Translations under genes and position numbers: made by a program
The notes under the pieces: model-generated
Databases searched by the model: none
The model's input: the letters and a program-made list of their open reading frames with translations, nothing else
Told to the model about the DNA's origin: nothing
Part shown: in pieces, positions 35,621 to 45,264 of the stretch
How the letters are laid out: every line of letters begins with the position of its first letter
How positions within the stretch are numbered: position 1 is the stretch's first letter
Source: Buttiauxella sp. A111
GTDB lineage: Bacteria > Pseudomonadota > Gammaproteobacteria > Enterobacterales > Enterobacteriaceae
Direction: 5' to 3'
Assembly: GCF_014189855.1 (NCBI RefSeq)
Contig: NZ_BJFN01000005.1
Location: 248,001 to 312,000, forward strand
DNA: 64,000 nucleotides

Positions 35621-37588
35621 ATGAATCAGCCTGATATTTTACAGGAAGTAGACCTGCACAAACTGAAAGTGACAGATGCGTTTTTGGGCCAGTACCAACG
35701 GCTGGTGCGCGATGTGGTGATCCCTTATCAGTGGGACGCGTTAAATGATCGCATTACCGAGGCAGACCCGAGCCACGCCATCGAGAATTTTGAGATTGCC
35801 GCAGGGCGTAAAGATGGCGAGTTTTACGGCATGGTTTTCCAGGACAGCGATGTAGCGAAATGGCTGGAAGCGGTGGCGTGGTCACTGTGCCAGAAACCAG
35901 ACGCAGAGCTTGAAAAAACGGCCGACGACGTTATCGAACTGGTTGAAGCGGCGCAGTGTGAAGACGGCTATCTGAATACTTATTTCACCGTCAAAGCCCC
36001 GACCGAGCGCTGGACGAATCTCGCCGAATGCCACGAACTTTATTGCGCAGGGCATATGATTGAGGCCGGTGTGGCTTTCTTCCAGGCGACGGGAAAACGC
36101 CGCTTGTTAGAAGTGGTGTGTCGTCTGGCTGACCACATCGACAGTGTGTTTGGTCCGGGTGCGAATCAGCTCCATGGCTATCCGGGGCATCCTGAAATCG
36201 AACTGGCGCTGATGCGCCTGTATGAAGTGACTGACAATCAGCGCTATTTAGCTCTGGTGAATTACTTTGTTGAAGAACGTGGAGCACAGCCGCATTTCTA
36301 CGATATTGAATATGAAAAACGTGGGCGTACCTCGCACTGGAACATTCACGGCCCGGCATGGATGGTGAAAGACAAAGCCTATAGCCAGGCACATGAACCA
36401 TTGGCACTGCAGCAAACGGCCATTGGCCACGCGGTACGCTTTGTTTACCTGATGGCGGGCGTGGCGCACCTTGCGCGGCTGCATAAAGACGAAGAGAAGC
36501 GCCAGACCTGTTTGCGTTTGTGGGACAACATGGTGCAGCGCCAGATGTATATTACTGGTGGGATTGGCTCGCAAAGCAGTGGCGAAGCGTTTAGCTCGGA
36601 TTACGATTTGCCCAATGACACGGTTTACGCAGAGAGCTGTGCTTCTATTGGACTGATGATGTACGCCCGCCGCATGTTGCAAATGGAAGCTGACAGCCGT
36701 TTTGCAGACGTGATGGAACGTGCGTTGTACAACACCGTTCTGGGTGGCATGGCGCTGGATGGTAAACACTTTTTCTACGTTAATCCGCTGGAAGTGCATC
36801 CGAAAACCCTGGCGTTTAACCATATTTATGACCACGTGAAACCGGTTCGCCAGCGTTGGTTTGGCTGCGCCTGCTGCCCGCCCAATATCGCGCGTGTGCT
36901 GACCTCGCTCGGCCATTACATTTACACCCCGCAACCGGACGCGTTGTATGTACATCTGTATGTTGGAAACGAAATGGAAGTGCCGGTGGGTGACAAAGCA
37001 TTACGCCTGAAAATTAGCGGCGATTATCCGTGGCACGAACAGGTCGAAATTGCCGTGACTTCTGCGCTTCCGGTGCAACACACACTCGCGTTGCGTTTGC
37101 CAGACTGGTGCGAAAGCCCGCAAGTGTTGCTCAACGGTGAAAGCTGCAAAGGGGAAATGCGCAAAGGTTATCTGCATCTTCATCGTCTATGGCAAGAGGG
37201 TGACCACCTCACTCTGACGCTGCCAATGCCGGTTCGCCGTGTATATGGTCATCCGTTATTGCGCCATGTAGCCGGGAAAGTGGCGGTGCAGCGCGGGCCA
37301 TTGGTGTATTGCCTGGAAGAAGCGGATAACGGCGCGGAACTGCATAACCTTTGGCTGCCAAAAGAGAGCACATTTAACCTGATTGAAGGCAAAGGCATCT
37401 TCGCCCATAAAGTGCTGATTCAGGCCGATGGCCTGCGGAAGACCTGCGAGAAAGTCGACCAACAGGCGTTGTATCACTACGATAAATCGCCGGTGAAAGC
37501 CGAGTCTAAGAAGCTGACCTTTATTCCGTGGTTTAGTTGGGCAAACCGTGGGGAAGGGGAAATGCGTATTTGGGTGAATGGCGAGTAA
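35621..37588 (+). CDS. Glycoside hydrolase family 127 (beta-L-arabinofuranosidase-like)
   Basis: This 655-residue cytoplasmic enzyme has no signal peptide. The (alpha/alpha)6-barrel family features include EDGYLNTYFTVKAP near 108, YCAGHMIEAGVAFF near 141, the ESCASIGLMMYARRML segment with the glutamate near 338, and the GCACCPPNIARVL motif near 416. In the founding enzyme HypBA1 a zinc-bound cysteine acts as nucleophile; the cysteines of CACC correspond to that centre. The C-terminal half is beta-rich. It forms an operon with the GPH transporter. The predicted reaction is release of beta-L-arabinofuranose from short glycosides. Confidence 0.88.
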   Translation: MNQPDILQEVDLHKLKVTDAFLGQYQRLVRDVVIPYQWDALNDRITEADPSHAIENFEIAAGRKDGEFYGMVFQDSDVAKWLEAVAWSLCQKPDAELEKTADDVIELVEAAQCEDGYLNTYFTVKAPTERWTNLAECHELYCAGHMIEAGVAFFQATGKRRLLEVVCRLADHIDSVFGPGANQLHGYPGHPEIELALMRLYEVTDNQRYLALVNYFVEERGAQPHFYDIEYEKRGRTSHWNIHGPAWMVKDKAYSQAHEPLALQQTAIGHAVRFVYLMAGVAHLARLHKDEEKRQTCLRLWDNMVQRQMYITGGIGSQSSGEAFSSDYDLPNDTVYAESCASIGLMMYARRMLQMEADSRFADVMERALYNTVLGGMALDGKHFFYVNPLEVHPKTLAFNHIYDHVKPVRQRWFGCACCPPNIARVLTSLGHYIYTPQPDALYVHLYVGNEMEVPVGDKALRLKISGDYPWHEQVEIAVTSALPVQHTLALRLPDWCESPQVLLNGESCKGEMRKGYLHLHRLWQEGDHLTLTLPMPVRRVYGHPLLRHVAGKVAVQRGPLVYCLEEADNGAELHNLWLPKESTFNLIEGKGIFAHKVLIQADGLRKTCEKVDQQALYHYDKSPVKAESKKLTFIPWFSWANRGEGEMRIWVNGE

Positions 37589-37595
37589 AAGTTGA

Positions 37596-37628
37596 GGGTG
37601 GATTAGCGTAAGCGACATCCACCCATTT
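37596..37628. terminator. Hairpin between convergent GH127 and ROK genes
   Basis: GGGTGGAT...ATCCACCC forms a perfect 8-bp stem around a 13-base loop, followed by ATTT on the plus strand. It lies in the 47-base gap between convergent genes, so it may serve both. Confidence 0.7.
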
Positions 37629-37635
37629 ACACCGG

Positions 37636-38505
37636 CTATTTCTGCTTCGCCAGCCACACCGCGCCGAGCATTCCGGCTTTATTGCCCAGCTTGCAAGGGC
37701 GAATCGGGACTTTCAGTACATCCCAGAATTTAAATCCTTCGAGATGACGTTCCAGCATTGGGTACAGCATTGGCTGTGTGCTGACGCCACCGCCGAGTAA
37801 AATGGCTTGCGGGTCGAACAGAGACACCACGCTATAAATTCCGCGCGCCAGGTATTTCACCCAATTGTCGATAACGCCCTGAATATGCAGGTCTGTTTCG
37901 GCGCGGGCAAAAATATCCTGACCACGGATTTTCTCTTCTGCGGGGATGTTCATTTCGCGGCGGCATGCTTCCATCAGCCCTTTGGCAGAGGCGAGCTGGT
38001 GCATGTCTTCACCGTATTTTCCCACAGGCAGAACACCAAACTCGCCCGCGCGGAAGTGCGAACCACGCATTAATTCGCGGTTTACGATAATTCCACCGCC
38101 GATACCGGTGCCAATGGTGATGCAGACCAGTGACTCATACTCATTCCCCGCGCCCAGCCACATTTCACCGAGTGCGGCGCAGTTGGCATCATTCTCAACG
38201 GTAATCGGAAGGTCGGTTAATGCGCCGAAAATCTCCAGTAGATTGCTGCCATCAAGAAACTCTAGCGCGCCAGCCTTGGGGACATTTCCGGTATGAGGGT
38301 TTATGTATCCGGGGAAACTGATGGCAATACCGGCAATTTCATTATGCTGCCGATAGCCTGCAACCACACTTTGCCAGGCATCAAGAAACAGCTGCTTGTC
38401 ATAGTGAGTGTCATATTCTTCGGCAATCAGCACCTCTCCCTCTTCTGTGAATAAACCGTGCTTAACATGGGTACCGCCTACATCGAAACCAATAAACAGG
38501 CGCAT
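37636..38505 (-). CDS. ROK-family sugar kinase
   Basis: This 289-residue kinase begins MRLFIGFDVGGTHVKHGLF, the ATP phosphate-binding motif. ENDANCAALGEMW is near residue 105, then the CITIGTGIGGGIIV second phosphate motif near 130. The ROK signature normally has a zinc-binding CxCGxxGC motif, but none is visible here, as in BglK-like members. The start at 38505 is preferred because it has AGAGGA at proper spacing; an ATG six bases earlier lies too close. It converges on the GH127 gene and probably phosphorylates a released sugar; the substrate is unknown. Confidence 0.82.
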   Translation of the reverse strand: MRLFIGFDVGGTHVKHGLFTEEGEVLIAEEYDTHYDKQLFLDAWQSVVAGYRQHNEIAGIAISFPGYINPHTGNVPKAGALEFLDGSNLLEIFGALTDLPITVENDANCAALGEMWLGAGNEYESLVCITIGTGIGGGIIVNRELMRGSHFRAGEFGVLPVGKYGEDMHQLASAKGLMEACRREMNIPAEEKIRGQDIFARAETDLHIQGVIDNWVKYLARGIYSVVSLFDPQAILLGGGVSTQPMLYPMLERHLEGFKFWDVLKVPIRPCKLGNKAGMLGAVWLAKQK

Positions 38506-38716
38506 CAGCATTCCTCTAAATCTTTAGGGTCTAATAAACGGGTAAATGGAAAAAAGGGAATCATTAAGTATGTCTCAAATCATTCTGCCTGCTGGCTGAA
38601 TACTCCGAATCATTCGATTATTAATCCGTGACCTGTGTCGTAAAGCCTTCAAACATTGGCGAAGAAATCACCACTGGCGACTACGCTTGTGTGTGCAAAC
38701 CGACAAGGAGATACAC

Positions 38717-40255
38717 ATGACAAATAATCCTCCAGATACCCGAATCATCCCTGGCGAGTATGGTTTTCCGCTAAAACTTAAACCGCGTTATGACAACTTT
38801 ATCGGTGGCCAGTGGGTCCCACCGGTTGAAGGGCAATACTACGAAAACCTGACGCCTGTGACGGGCCAACCGCTGTGTGAGATTGCCAGTTCCAGTAAAG
38901 GCGATATCGATTTAGCGCTGGATGCGGCGCATGAAGCAAAAGCAGGTTGGGGCGGAATGTCCGTTCAGGAACGCGCCAATATTCTGTTTAAAATTGCCGA
39001 TCGTATGGAGCAGAACATTGAGCTGCTCGCGGCGGCGGAAACCTGGGATAACGGCAAGCCGATCCGCGAAACCAGCGGTGCTGACGTACCTTTAGCTATC
39101 GACCATTTCCGCTATTTTGCATCCTGTATTCGTGCACAAGAAGGCGGGATCAGTGAAGTCGACGGCGATACCGTGGCGTATCACTTCCACGAACCGCTTG
39201 GCGTGGTGGCGCAGATTATTCCGTGGAACTTCCCTCTACTGATGGCGAGCTGGAAAATGGCTCCGGCGCTGGCGGCAGGTAACTGCATCGTGCTGAAACC
39301 GGCGCGTCTGACCCCGCTTTCCGTATTGTTGCTGATGGAACTGGTGGGAGATTTACTGCCGCCGGGCGTCATCAACGTGGTGAATGGTGCAGGTGGTGAA
39401 ATCGGTGAATATCTGGCGACGTCAAAACGCATCGCCAAAGTGGCGTTCACCGGCTCCACTGAAGTAGGCCAACAGATCATGCAGTACGCGACCCAGAATA
39501 TTATTCCGGTGACGCTGGAGCTAGGCGGTAAATCCCCGAACATCTTCTTTGCTGATGTGATGGACGAAGAGGACGCGTTCTTCGACAAGGCGCTGGAAGG
39601 TTTCGCGCTGTTTGCCTTTAACCAGGGCGAAGTGTGTACCTGCCCAAGCCGCGCGCTGGTGCAGGAATCCATTTACGAACGTTTTATGGAACGTGCGATT
39701 CGCCGCGTCGAATCTATCCGCAGTGGCAACCCGTTGGACTCCCGTACACAAATGGGTGCGCAGGTTTCACAAGGGCAGATGGAAACTATCCTGAACTACA
39801 TTGATATCGGCAAAAAAGAGGGCGCAGATGTGCTCACCGGCGGGCGTCGTAAAGCGCTGGAAGGCGATTTGAAAGCCGGTTATTACCTCGAGCCGACGAT
39901 TCTGTTTGGTAAAAACAACATGCGTGTCTTCCAGGAAGAGATCTTCGGCCCTGTTCTCGCCGTCACCACCTTCAAGACTATGGAGGAGGCACTTGAGCTG
40001 GCGAACGATACGGAATACGGCTTGGGCGCGGGTGTCTGGAGTCGTAACGGTAATCTGGCGTACAAAATGGGTCGTGGCATCCAGGCGGGGCGCGTGTGGA
40101 CGAACTGTTATCACGCTTATCCGGCACATGCTGCGTTTGGCGGCTATAAACAATCTGGTATTGGGCGCGAAACGCATAAAATGATGCTGGAGCATTACCA
40201 GCAAACTAAATGTTTGCTGGTGAGTTATTCCGATAAGCCGTTAGGGCTGTTCTGA
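38717..40255 (+). CDS. aldB: Aldehyde dehydrogenase AldB
   Basis: AldB oxidises acetaldehyde and related aldehydes with NADP. It is a 512-residue protein starting [20 protein letters not shown], nearly identical to E. coli AldB. The Rossmann motif [11 protein letters not shown] is near residue 245, the general base [11 protein letters not shown] near 268, and the catalytic cysteine in GEVCTCPSR near 305. The ATG at 38717 has an AAGGAG ribosome-binding site; the open frame upstream is an artefact. In E. coli it is induced in stationary phase under RpoS and CRP control. A strong terminator follows. Confidence 0.96.
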   Translation: MTNNPPDTRIIPGEYGFPLKLKPRYDNFIGGQWVPPVEGQYYENLTPVTGQPLCEIASSSKGDIDLALDAAHEAKAGWGGMSVQERANILFKIADRMEQNIELLAAAETWDNGKPIRETSGADVPLAIDHFRYFASCIRAQEGGISEVDGDTVAYHFHEPLGVVAQIIPWNFPLLMASWKMAPALAAGNCIVLKPARLTPLSVLLLMELVGDLLPPGVINVVNGAGGEIGEYLATSKRIAKVAFTGSTEVGQQIMQYATQNIIPVTLELGGKSPNIFFADVMDEEDAFFDKALEGFALFAFNQGEVCTCPSRALVQESIYERFMERAIRRVESIRSGNPLDSRTQMGAQVSQGQMETILNYIDIGKKEGADVLTGGRRKALEGDLKAGYYLEPTILFGKNNMRVFQEEIFGPVLAVTTFKTMEEALELANDTEYGLGAGVWSRNGNLAYKMGRGIQAGRVWTNCYHAYPAHAAFGGYKQSGIGRETHKMMLEHYQQTKCLLVSYSDKPLGLF

Positions 40256-40272
40256 CGGGTTAGAAAACGAAT

Positions 40273-40297
40273 CAGGGGTGCAATCGCACCCCTGTTA
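40273..40297 (+). terminator. Terminator between convergent aldB and selB
   Basis: CAGGGGTGC-AATC-GCACCCCTG, a perfect 9-bp stem with a four-base loop, followed by TTAGTT. Probably bidirectional. Confidence 0.8.
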
Positions 40298-40301
40298 GTT
40301 C

Positions 40302-42149
40302 TCACTGCTCAACCATAAACAACGCCTTATCTCGCAGCAGATGGTCATTACCGCGACGGCGTGTAAAACCAATGCGGTCAAAGTACTCAAGAATTTGTAC
40401 CGCGAGTTTGCGACCAACGCCCAGGGAATCGCGGAAATCCCCTGCACTGGTGGCGCCTTGTGTTTGATCTAATTCACGGATCAAATTGGCGAAAACCTGA
40501 ATCCGATCATTTCGATAATAACGATCTTTTATGATCGCAGTGACCAGCCCAAGCTGTGCGGCAAATCGCAGCAGCTGGCGCATGGCTTGTTCATCTTGCT
40601 GCGTTTCTCGTGCCAGGTCACGTACCCACCACGGCTCATCACCAAACAGCGCATCGACTTTTTGCCACACGACCAACTGCTCTGCAGAGAAACCCGGTTT
40701 GTGGTCGGGTAAATGCAACCAACCCTGACGGCTTGCCAATAACCCTTCCTGGCGCATTTTTTCTATTAACGCCAGAACCAACGGCTCGTCTTCACTTGGC
40801 AACGCCATGCGACGCAGGCGCTCGCGCCCTGGGCCGGGTTGGTCGTCATGCTGCTGATGATAACGTTCGAGTGTGTCGAGCAATTTCTGTTTCCAGCGCG
40901 CCGCCATTTCGTCGCTGAGCAGATTGTTGCCCGCGCGCAGAGAGTCGGTGTCGGCCAACAACTCTTGCAAACCCTGAGCTGTCAATTGCCGTGCCCAGGC
41001 GAAGTCAGTTAGCGTGACGGCACTGCGCTGCAAGTGAATATCGAGCGCCTGTTGGTCATTTTCAGCGAGTTTGAGCTGCTGCAACCATGCCAAAAATGCC
41101 GGCTGGCGTTTACCCCGGCGCGGTGCGTGCAAAAGTATGGCTCGCGCTCCACCCAACGTTACCCGAGCACTGATGTCGCGCAGCACCAGGCGGTCGTTGT
41201 CGGCAAGCCACAGTGGGACATCCAACACCAGTTCGGCGAGGTCGTCTTCCAGAAGCGAAATTCGCCCCGTCACGTGGCTTGCGGCGGTGTGAATATGCAG
41301 CGGTTGCCATTGTTGCAGCGGTGCATGGCTTTGCAACTGAACAATCACGCGCTCAACCGGCTGGAGTGGTTTTTCAGCCAGTAACCAGTCGCCACGTTTG
41401 ATATCAAGTTTTTCCGCATCACCGCTAATGTTGAGTGCAATGCGCTGCCCGGCACAGGCGGTATCCGTTTTGCTGTTTTGCGCGTGCAGACCGCGTACAC
41501 GCATCGGTTTATCAGCACCCGTCAGCCATAACGAATCACCCACATTCACTTCGCCACTTAACGCCGTACCGGTCACCACCAGGCCTGAACCTTTTACGGT
41601 AAAAGCACGGTCAATGGCGAGGCGGAATCGATGCTGGCGCGGATGTGCGCGCTCTGGCAGTGTAAGTAAGTGCTCACGTAGTTCGTCAATTCCGATACCG
41701 CTGGTGGCCGCTGTGACAAATACCGCCGCGTCTTGCCAGCCGAATTCGCCGAGGGTATCCACAACCGCTGCCCGTACTTCATCAATACGCGCAGCGCTCA
41801 CGCGGTCAGCTTTGGTTAATGCGACGGTCAGAGACGGTTTCCCGGTTAATTGCAGAATGGCGAGGTGCTCGCGGGTTTGCGCCATCACACCGTCATCGCA
41901 AGCGACCACTAACAGCGCATGGTCGATACCGCCTACGCCCGCCAGCATATTGGCGAGGAATTTTTCATGGCCTGGCACATCAATAAAACCGGGAATGCGG
42001 CCATCCGGTTGCGGCCAGTAGGCGTATCCGAGATCGATGGTCATGCCACGCTTTTTTTCTTCCGGCAGGCGGTCAGCGTTCACGCCCGTTAAGGCTTGTA
42101 GCAGTGTCGTTTTGCCGTGGTCAACGTGCCCGGCGGTAGCAATAATCAT
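40302..42149 (-). CDS. selB: Selenocysteine-specific elongation factor SelB
   Basis: SelB is the EF-Tu-like GTPase that brings selenocysteyl-tRNA to UGA codons marked by a SECIS hairpin. The 615-residue protein has the P-loop [16 protein letters not shown] near residue 7, DVPGHEKF near 58 and the ALTKAD motif near 110. The C-terminus is a series of winged-helix repeats ending [22 protein letters not shown]. The stop-start overlap with selA (TGATG) indicates coupling. It fits the need for selenocysteine in formate dehydrogenase H of the hyc system. Confidence 0.96.
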   Translation of the reverse strand: MIIATAGHVDHGKTTLLQALTGVNADRLPEEKKRGMTIDLGYAYWPQPDGRIPGFIDVPGHEKFLANMLAGVGGIDHALLVVACDDGVMAQTREHLAILQLTGKPSLTVALTKADRVSAARIDEVRAAVVDTLGEFGWQDAAVFVTAATSGIGIDELREHLLTLPERAHPRQHRFRLAIDRAFTVKGSGLVVTGTALSGEVNVGDSLWLTGADKPMRVRGLHAQNSKTDTACAGQRIALNISGDAEKLDIKRGDWLLAEKPLQPVERVIVQLQSHAPLQQWQPLHIHTAASHVTGRISLLEDDLAELVLDVPLWLADNDRLVLRDISARVTLGGARAILLHAPRRGKRQPAFLAWLQQLKLAENDQQALDIHLQRSAVTLTDFAWARQLTAQGLQELLADTDSLRAGNNLLSDEMAARWKQKLLDTLERYHQQHDDQPGPGRERLRRMALPSEDEPLVLALIEKMRQEGLLASRQGWLHLPDHKPGFSAEQLVVWQKVDALFGDEPWWVRDLARETQQDEQAMRQLLRFAAQLGLVTAIIKDRYYRNDRIQVFANLIRELDQTQGATSAGDFRDSLGVGRKLAVQILEYFDRIGFTRRRGNDHLLRDKALFMVEQ

Positions 42150-43534
42150 CAGTTCAGGTTCTCCATGAAGGCTGATTCATCTTCAAGGCAGCGTAAATCC
42201 AGCCATAAACGTCCATCGTTGATGCGGCCAATAACGGGTGTGGATGAATCGCGCAGGCTTTCTACCAGCGAACTTAGCGTGGTGCCGCGGCCATCTTTTG
42301 GCGTGAACGTGAGTGCCGCGCTCGGTAAGCGGTCAACCGGCAGCGAGCCGCTGCCAATTTGCGATAAACAAGGTTCGACCTGCACCGTAAATTGCGCTCC
42401 ATATTTACTCTGGAATGCGGGTAACAGGCGATTGGCTTGTTCGGAGATGTCAGCTGCTTTGCGGGTCAACAGGCGTAATGTCGGCAACCTTTCGACCAGT
42501 GTTTCGGGATGTTGATACAGGCGCAATGTGGCTTCCAGTGCGGCGAGTGTCATTTTGTCAGCGCGCAACGCCCGTTTTAGCGGATGCTGCTGAATACGGG
42601 CAATCAGTTCTTTTTTGCCAACGATAATGCCTGCTTGTGGCCCGCCGAGAAGTTTATCGCCGGAGAAACTCACCAGGCTCACGCCTGCCGCAATCAGTTG
42701 CTGCGGCATCGGCTCTTCCGGCAATCCCCACTGGCTAAGATCAACCAGCGAGCCGCTGCCGAGGTCTGTTACGACGGGGATGTTGAGCTCGTTGCCGAGT
42801 GCGACAAGTTCGGCTTCGTCGACCGCTTTGGTGAAGCCTGCAACCTGGTAATTGCTGGTGTGGACTTTCATCAACAGCGCCGTGTTTTCACCTGCGGCCT
42901 GGCGATAATCTTTCAGGTGCGTGCGGTTGGTGGTGCCGACTTCAACTAATTGACAGCCCGCCTGCCGCATCACGTCCGGAATTCGAAATGCCCCGCCGAT
43001 TTCCACCAGTTCGCCACGTGATACCACCACTTCTTCACCGCTGGCACAGGCCGCCAGCATCAACAACACCGCCGCCGCGTTGTTATTTACGATGCAGGCA
43101 TCTTCAGCGCCAGTCAGCTCACAAAGCAGGGATGCCAGCGCTTTATCACGATGCCCACGTTCCGCGCCGTGTAAGTCATATTCCAGCGTGATGGGATGGC
43201 GCATGACCTGAGTCACCGCTTCAATCGCCGCTTGCGACTGCAACGCCCGGCCCAGGTTAGTGTGCAGTACGGTGCCTGTCAGGTTAAACACCGGCAGCAG
43301 TGCGCTGCGCTGGCTGGATTCCAGACGTGTCTGCACCTGTGTTGCCCAATCGTCATTCCAGGATGGCAGGGCTTCCCGCGTGCGGATATGCTCGCGCGCT
43401 ATTTCCAGCATCTCACGCAGGGTATTGACCACCTGAGTGTGGCCGAATTTGTGCAGCAAGGCGTTGAATGAGGCGTCACGTAACAATTTGTCGATCGCCG
43501 GAAGATGGCTGTACAAGGTGCGATGGGGTGTCAT
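42149..43534 (-). CDS. selA: L-seryl-tRNA(Sec) selenium transferase SelA
   Basis: SelA converts seryl-tRNA(Sec) to selenocysteyl-tRNA using selenophosphate and PLP. The 461-residue protein has the typical N-terminal domain ([14 protein letters not shown]) and a fold-type I PLP domain. The Schiff-base lysine lies in [14 protein letters not shown] near residue 290. E. coli SelA has 463 residues. It is the first gene of selAB. A hairpin lies 37 bases upstream, followed by a short repeat of the yibF 3' end. Confidence 0.96.
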   Translation of the reverse strand: MTPHRTLYSHLPAIDKLLRDASFNALLHKFGHTQVVNTLREMLEIAREHIRTREALPSWNDDWATQVQTRLESSQRSALLPVFNLTGTVLHTNLGRALQSQAAIEAVTQVMRHPITLEYDLHGAERGHRDKALASLLCELTGAEDACIVNNNAAAVLLMLAACASGEEVVVSRGELVEIGGAFRIPDVMRQAGCQLVEVGTTNRTHLKDYRQAAGENTALLMKVHTSNYQVAGFTKAVDEAELVALGNELNIPVVTDLGSGSLVDLSQWGLPEEPMPQQLIAAGVSLVSFSGDKLLGGPQAGIIVGKKELIARIQQHPLKRALRADKMTLAALEATLRLYQHPETLVERLPTLRLLTRKAADISEQANRLLPAFQSKYGAQFTVQVEPCLSQIGSGSLPVDRLPSAALTFTPKDGRGTTLSSLVESLRDSSTPVIGRINDGRLWLDLRCLEDESAFMENLN

Positions 43535-43570
43535 AACAGGCCGCAGAGTGGTGAAATTTCGCGATAGTTT

Positions 43571-43592
43571 ACAGGGGGATCGGGCCCCCTGT
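43571..43592 (-). promoter_or_regulatory. Hairpin in the selA leader
   Basis: On the minus strand ACAGGGGG-CCCGAT-CCCCCTGT gives a perfect 8-bp stem with a 6-base loop, 37 bases before selA. E. coli selAB mRNA carries a SECIS-like leader element bound by SelB. This hairpin is in the right place, but its loop does not obviously match the SelB consensus. Confidence 0.4.
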
Positions 43593-43603
43593 CATGGCGA
43601 GAG

Positions 43604-43629
43604 ATCATGCTGCTGGTGGTTCGGTGCGG
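43604..43629. repeat. Left 26-bp direct repeat (copy of the yibF 3' end)
   Basis: ATCATGCTGCTGG-T-GGTTCGGTGCGG matches 46166-46191 at 25 of 26 positions. The right copy is the stop codon and last codons of yibF (minus strand, RTEPPAA then stop). The pair bounds the 2.5-kb Hcp-containing insert. Confidence 0.85.
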
Positions 43630-43758
43630 TGAGGCTAAGCTGATATATTTAATGTGAGTTTATTTTATTGGCATCTGTTTTTACGATATCGACTATTTCT
43701 ATTAAAGGGGAAAGGCGCGTAGAATTATTGGACTGCTATTTATATATTTGAGGTTCAC

Positions 43759-44112
43759 ATGGATGAAGAACAATTAATAAAGCTGATGAATGAGAGTGGC
43801 TTTACAAAAAAAGAAATAGACAAACTATTGCTTACCGCTGAAAAGTATCCAGCAACTCTGGAGTGGGTTGTGCGTGAGTTTGCCAGACATTTTAAACCTT
43901 TTGTGATTACTTTTTTTATTCTTAGTGCTTTATGTTGTATACCAATATTCTCACCTGAAAGTGATGCTACAATTGGTTTTATTTTGTTCACGATATATGC
44001 ATTCATAATTTTTGTTGCATATAAAATATATGCTGTTAATTATATGTTCAAATGTCACAGGCTTGTGAATGTGTTAAAGCGTAAATATGAAGAGGCCGAA
44101 AGAGATGAGTGA
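43759..44112 (+). CDS. Small two-helix membrane protein, unrecognised
   Basis: This 117-residue protein has an acidic N-terminal region (MDEEQLIKLMNESGFTKKE) and a charged helical stretch. Two membrane helices lie near residues 48-64 and 71-90, and the tail is basic then acidic. A TTTGAGGTTCAC leader supplies the ribosome-binding site. The DNA is AT-rich relative to selA and yibF. It overlaps the next gene by 8 bases. No family is recognised. Its place inside the Hcp/DUF4225 insert makes a membrane immunity protein conceivable, but it is on the opposite strand. Confidence 0.6.
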   Translation: MDEEQLIKLMNESGFTKKEIDKLLLTAEKYPATLEWVVREFARHFKPFVITFFILSALCCIPIFSPESDATIGFILFTIYAFIIFVAYKIYAVNYMFKCHRLVNVLKRKYEEAERDE

Positions 44113-44413
44113 ATATATTGTTGCTGTGTGTTATTTGATTTTTTCACTCTCTGGGTTGTTTATTGTCATTAAGTTAAAGCACCTTTTCTCTGGCAGAAAA
44201 CTTAACTCGATAACATTCTTTATCTTTCTGTTAGTTACATCTTTTTTTGGTGTAATTCACTTTTCCATACTGGAAAAGGGAGTTAGTGTGTTGTTAACTT
44301 TCGTAAACCAATGGGTCGAAGGAAATACGATTGTGCGAACTATTGCCACTATTTTTCTATTTGTGCATGTTTTTATTAGTCCATCATCCAATGAAAGCAA
44401 AAGACACAAATAA
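44105..44413 (+). CDS. Small multi-helix membrane protein, unrecognised
   Basis: This 102-residue protein starts MSEYIVAVCYLIFSLSGLF and has three predicted membrane helices (about 4-24, 37-55 and 79-94). A hydrophilic tail (SSNESKRHK) follows. The ATG overlaps the previous stop and has a GAAAGAG site, so the two genes are coupled. It ends inside a bidirectional terminator facing the DUF4225-like gene. Function is unknown; together with the upstream gene it may form an inner-membrane complex, possibly immunity against the neighbouring putative effector. Confidence 0.6.
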   Translation: MSEYIVAVCYLIFSLSGLFIVIKLKHLFSGRKLNSITFFIFLLVTSFFGVIHFSILEKGVSVLLTFVNQWVEGNTIVRTIATIFLFVHVFISPSSNESKRHK

Positions 44414-44447
44414 TCGATTGAATGATTATTTGTGTCTCTTATTTTTA
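44402..44447. terminator. Bidirectional terminator inside the Hcp insert
   Basis: AGACACAAATAAT and ATTATTTGTGTCT form a perfect 13-bp stem with a 10-base loop, followed by CTTATTTTT on the plus strand. It includes the stop codon of the 44105-44413 gene and adjoins the end of the convergent DUF4225-like gene. Confidence 0.88.
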
Positions 44448-45263
44448 CATCGATTTCGCCGTATTTGAAGCGGATAAAGCAGTATTGCCGTCCACGAAAA
44501 TTTCCAAATACAAGGCAGGGCGACTCATCGTTTGATAGCCTTTCAGGAAATCACTATTAACATAGTGAAACAGCCTCCAGGCGTCAGGTTTGAGCACGTT
44601 TTTAAATAATCCGTACCCGGAAAAAGCAATATCAACACCGGCATAGACTAGATCACCATGTGCTTTTGTGTACCCCAGAGCAACGGCACCTTTCTCATAC
44701 CATTCGCTCACATACCACTTATAATTCTGATCGTTACGGTATAATGACATTGAATTTTCCGCGATAGAATTTATCCCATGTATTGCAAGAGTCAGTCCGG
44801 CAGTGATCGATGCGGCTCCGACAACACAACCGACTAAAGTGGCACAGGATGTCAATCCTGCTCCTACCATTCCCAGACCCGCCAGAAACTGACCTGCTCC
44901 ACCAAGAATAAAAGCCCCTTTAACAACATATGACCACAGATTGTTTTCTTGTTTAATTTCTATGGTCATATTCTGTGTGACTCTCTTTTGCCTGATGAGA
45001 TTTTCCTGATGGATAAGATAAGATCTCTCTTCTTTCAGGTGAGTCAGGGCTTCTTTTTTGCTGGTTTCAGGATAGTCACCACTTAATATCTCCATTTTAC
45101 ATTCAATAAAAAGAGTGATGTTATTTACAAAATCTATTCGTAATCTATTATTATTGATGAATTGTGAAGCGGTTAATGCAGTTTCTTTTAGCATTCTTGC
45201 TTCAAGCCCACCCATAACGAGATAATAATCATTGCCAGCATCATTACCAAATAAACCGTCCAT
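44445..45263 (-). CDS. DUF4225-like protein, putative Hcp-associated effector
   Basis: This 272-residue protein has a helical charged N-terminal half. A long glycine/alanine-rich hydrophobic region follows at about 111-163 (FILGGAGQFLAGLGMVGAGL and following), then SIAENSMSLYRND. This pattern fits the DUF4225 family of enterobacteria. Function is not established. Its ATG lies one base after the hcp stop (TAA-A-ATG), so it is tightly coupled to the Hcp tube protein, as seen for type VI cargo. A membrane-active effector is plausible from the hydrophobic core; it is an inference. Confidence 0.7.
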   Translation of the reverse strand: MDGLFGNDAGNDYYLVMGGLEARMLKETALTASQFINNNRLRIDFVNNITLFIECKMEILSGDYPETSKKEALTHLKEERSYLIHQENLIRQKRVTQNMTIEIKQENNLWSYVVKGAFILGGAGQFLAGLGMVGAGLTSCATLVGCVVGAASITAGLTLAIHGINSIAENSMSLYRNDQNYKWYVSEWYEKGAVALGYTKAHGDLVYAGVDIAFSGYGLFKNVLKPDAWRLFHYVNSDFLKGYQTMSRPALYLEIFVDGNTALSASNTAKSM

Positions 45264-45264
45264 T

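Noticed and set aside
36248-36955. 235-codon minus-strand open frame inside the GH127 gene
   Set aside because: The plus-strand GH127 product has clear family motifs throughout; the antisense frame has none.
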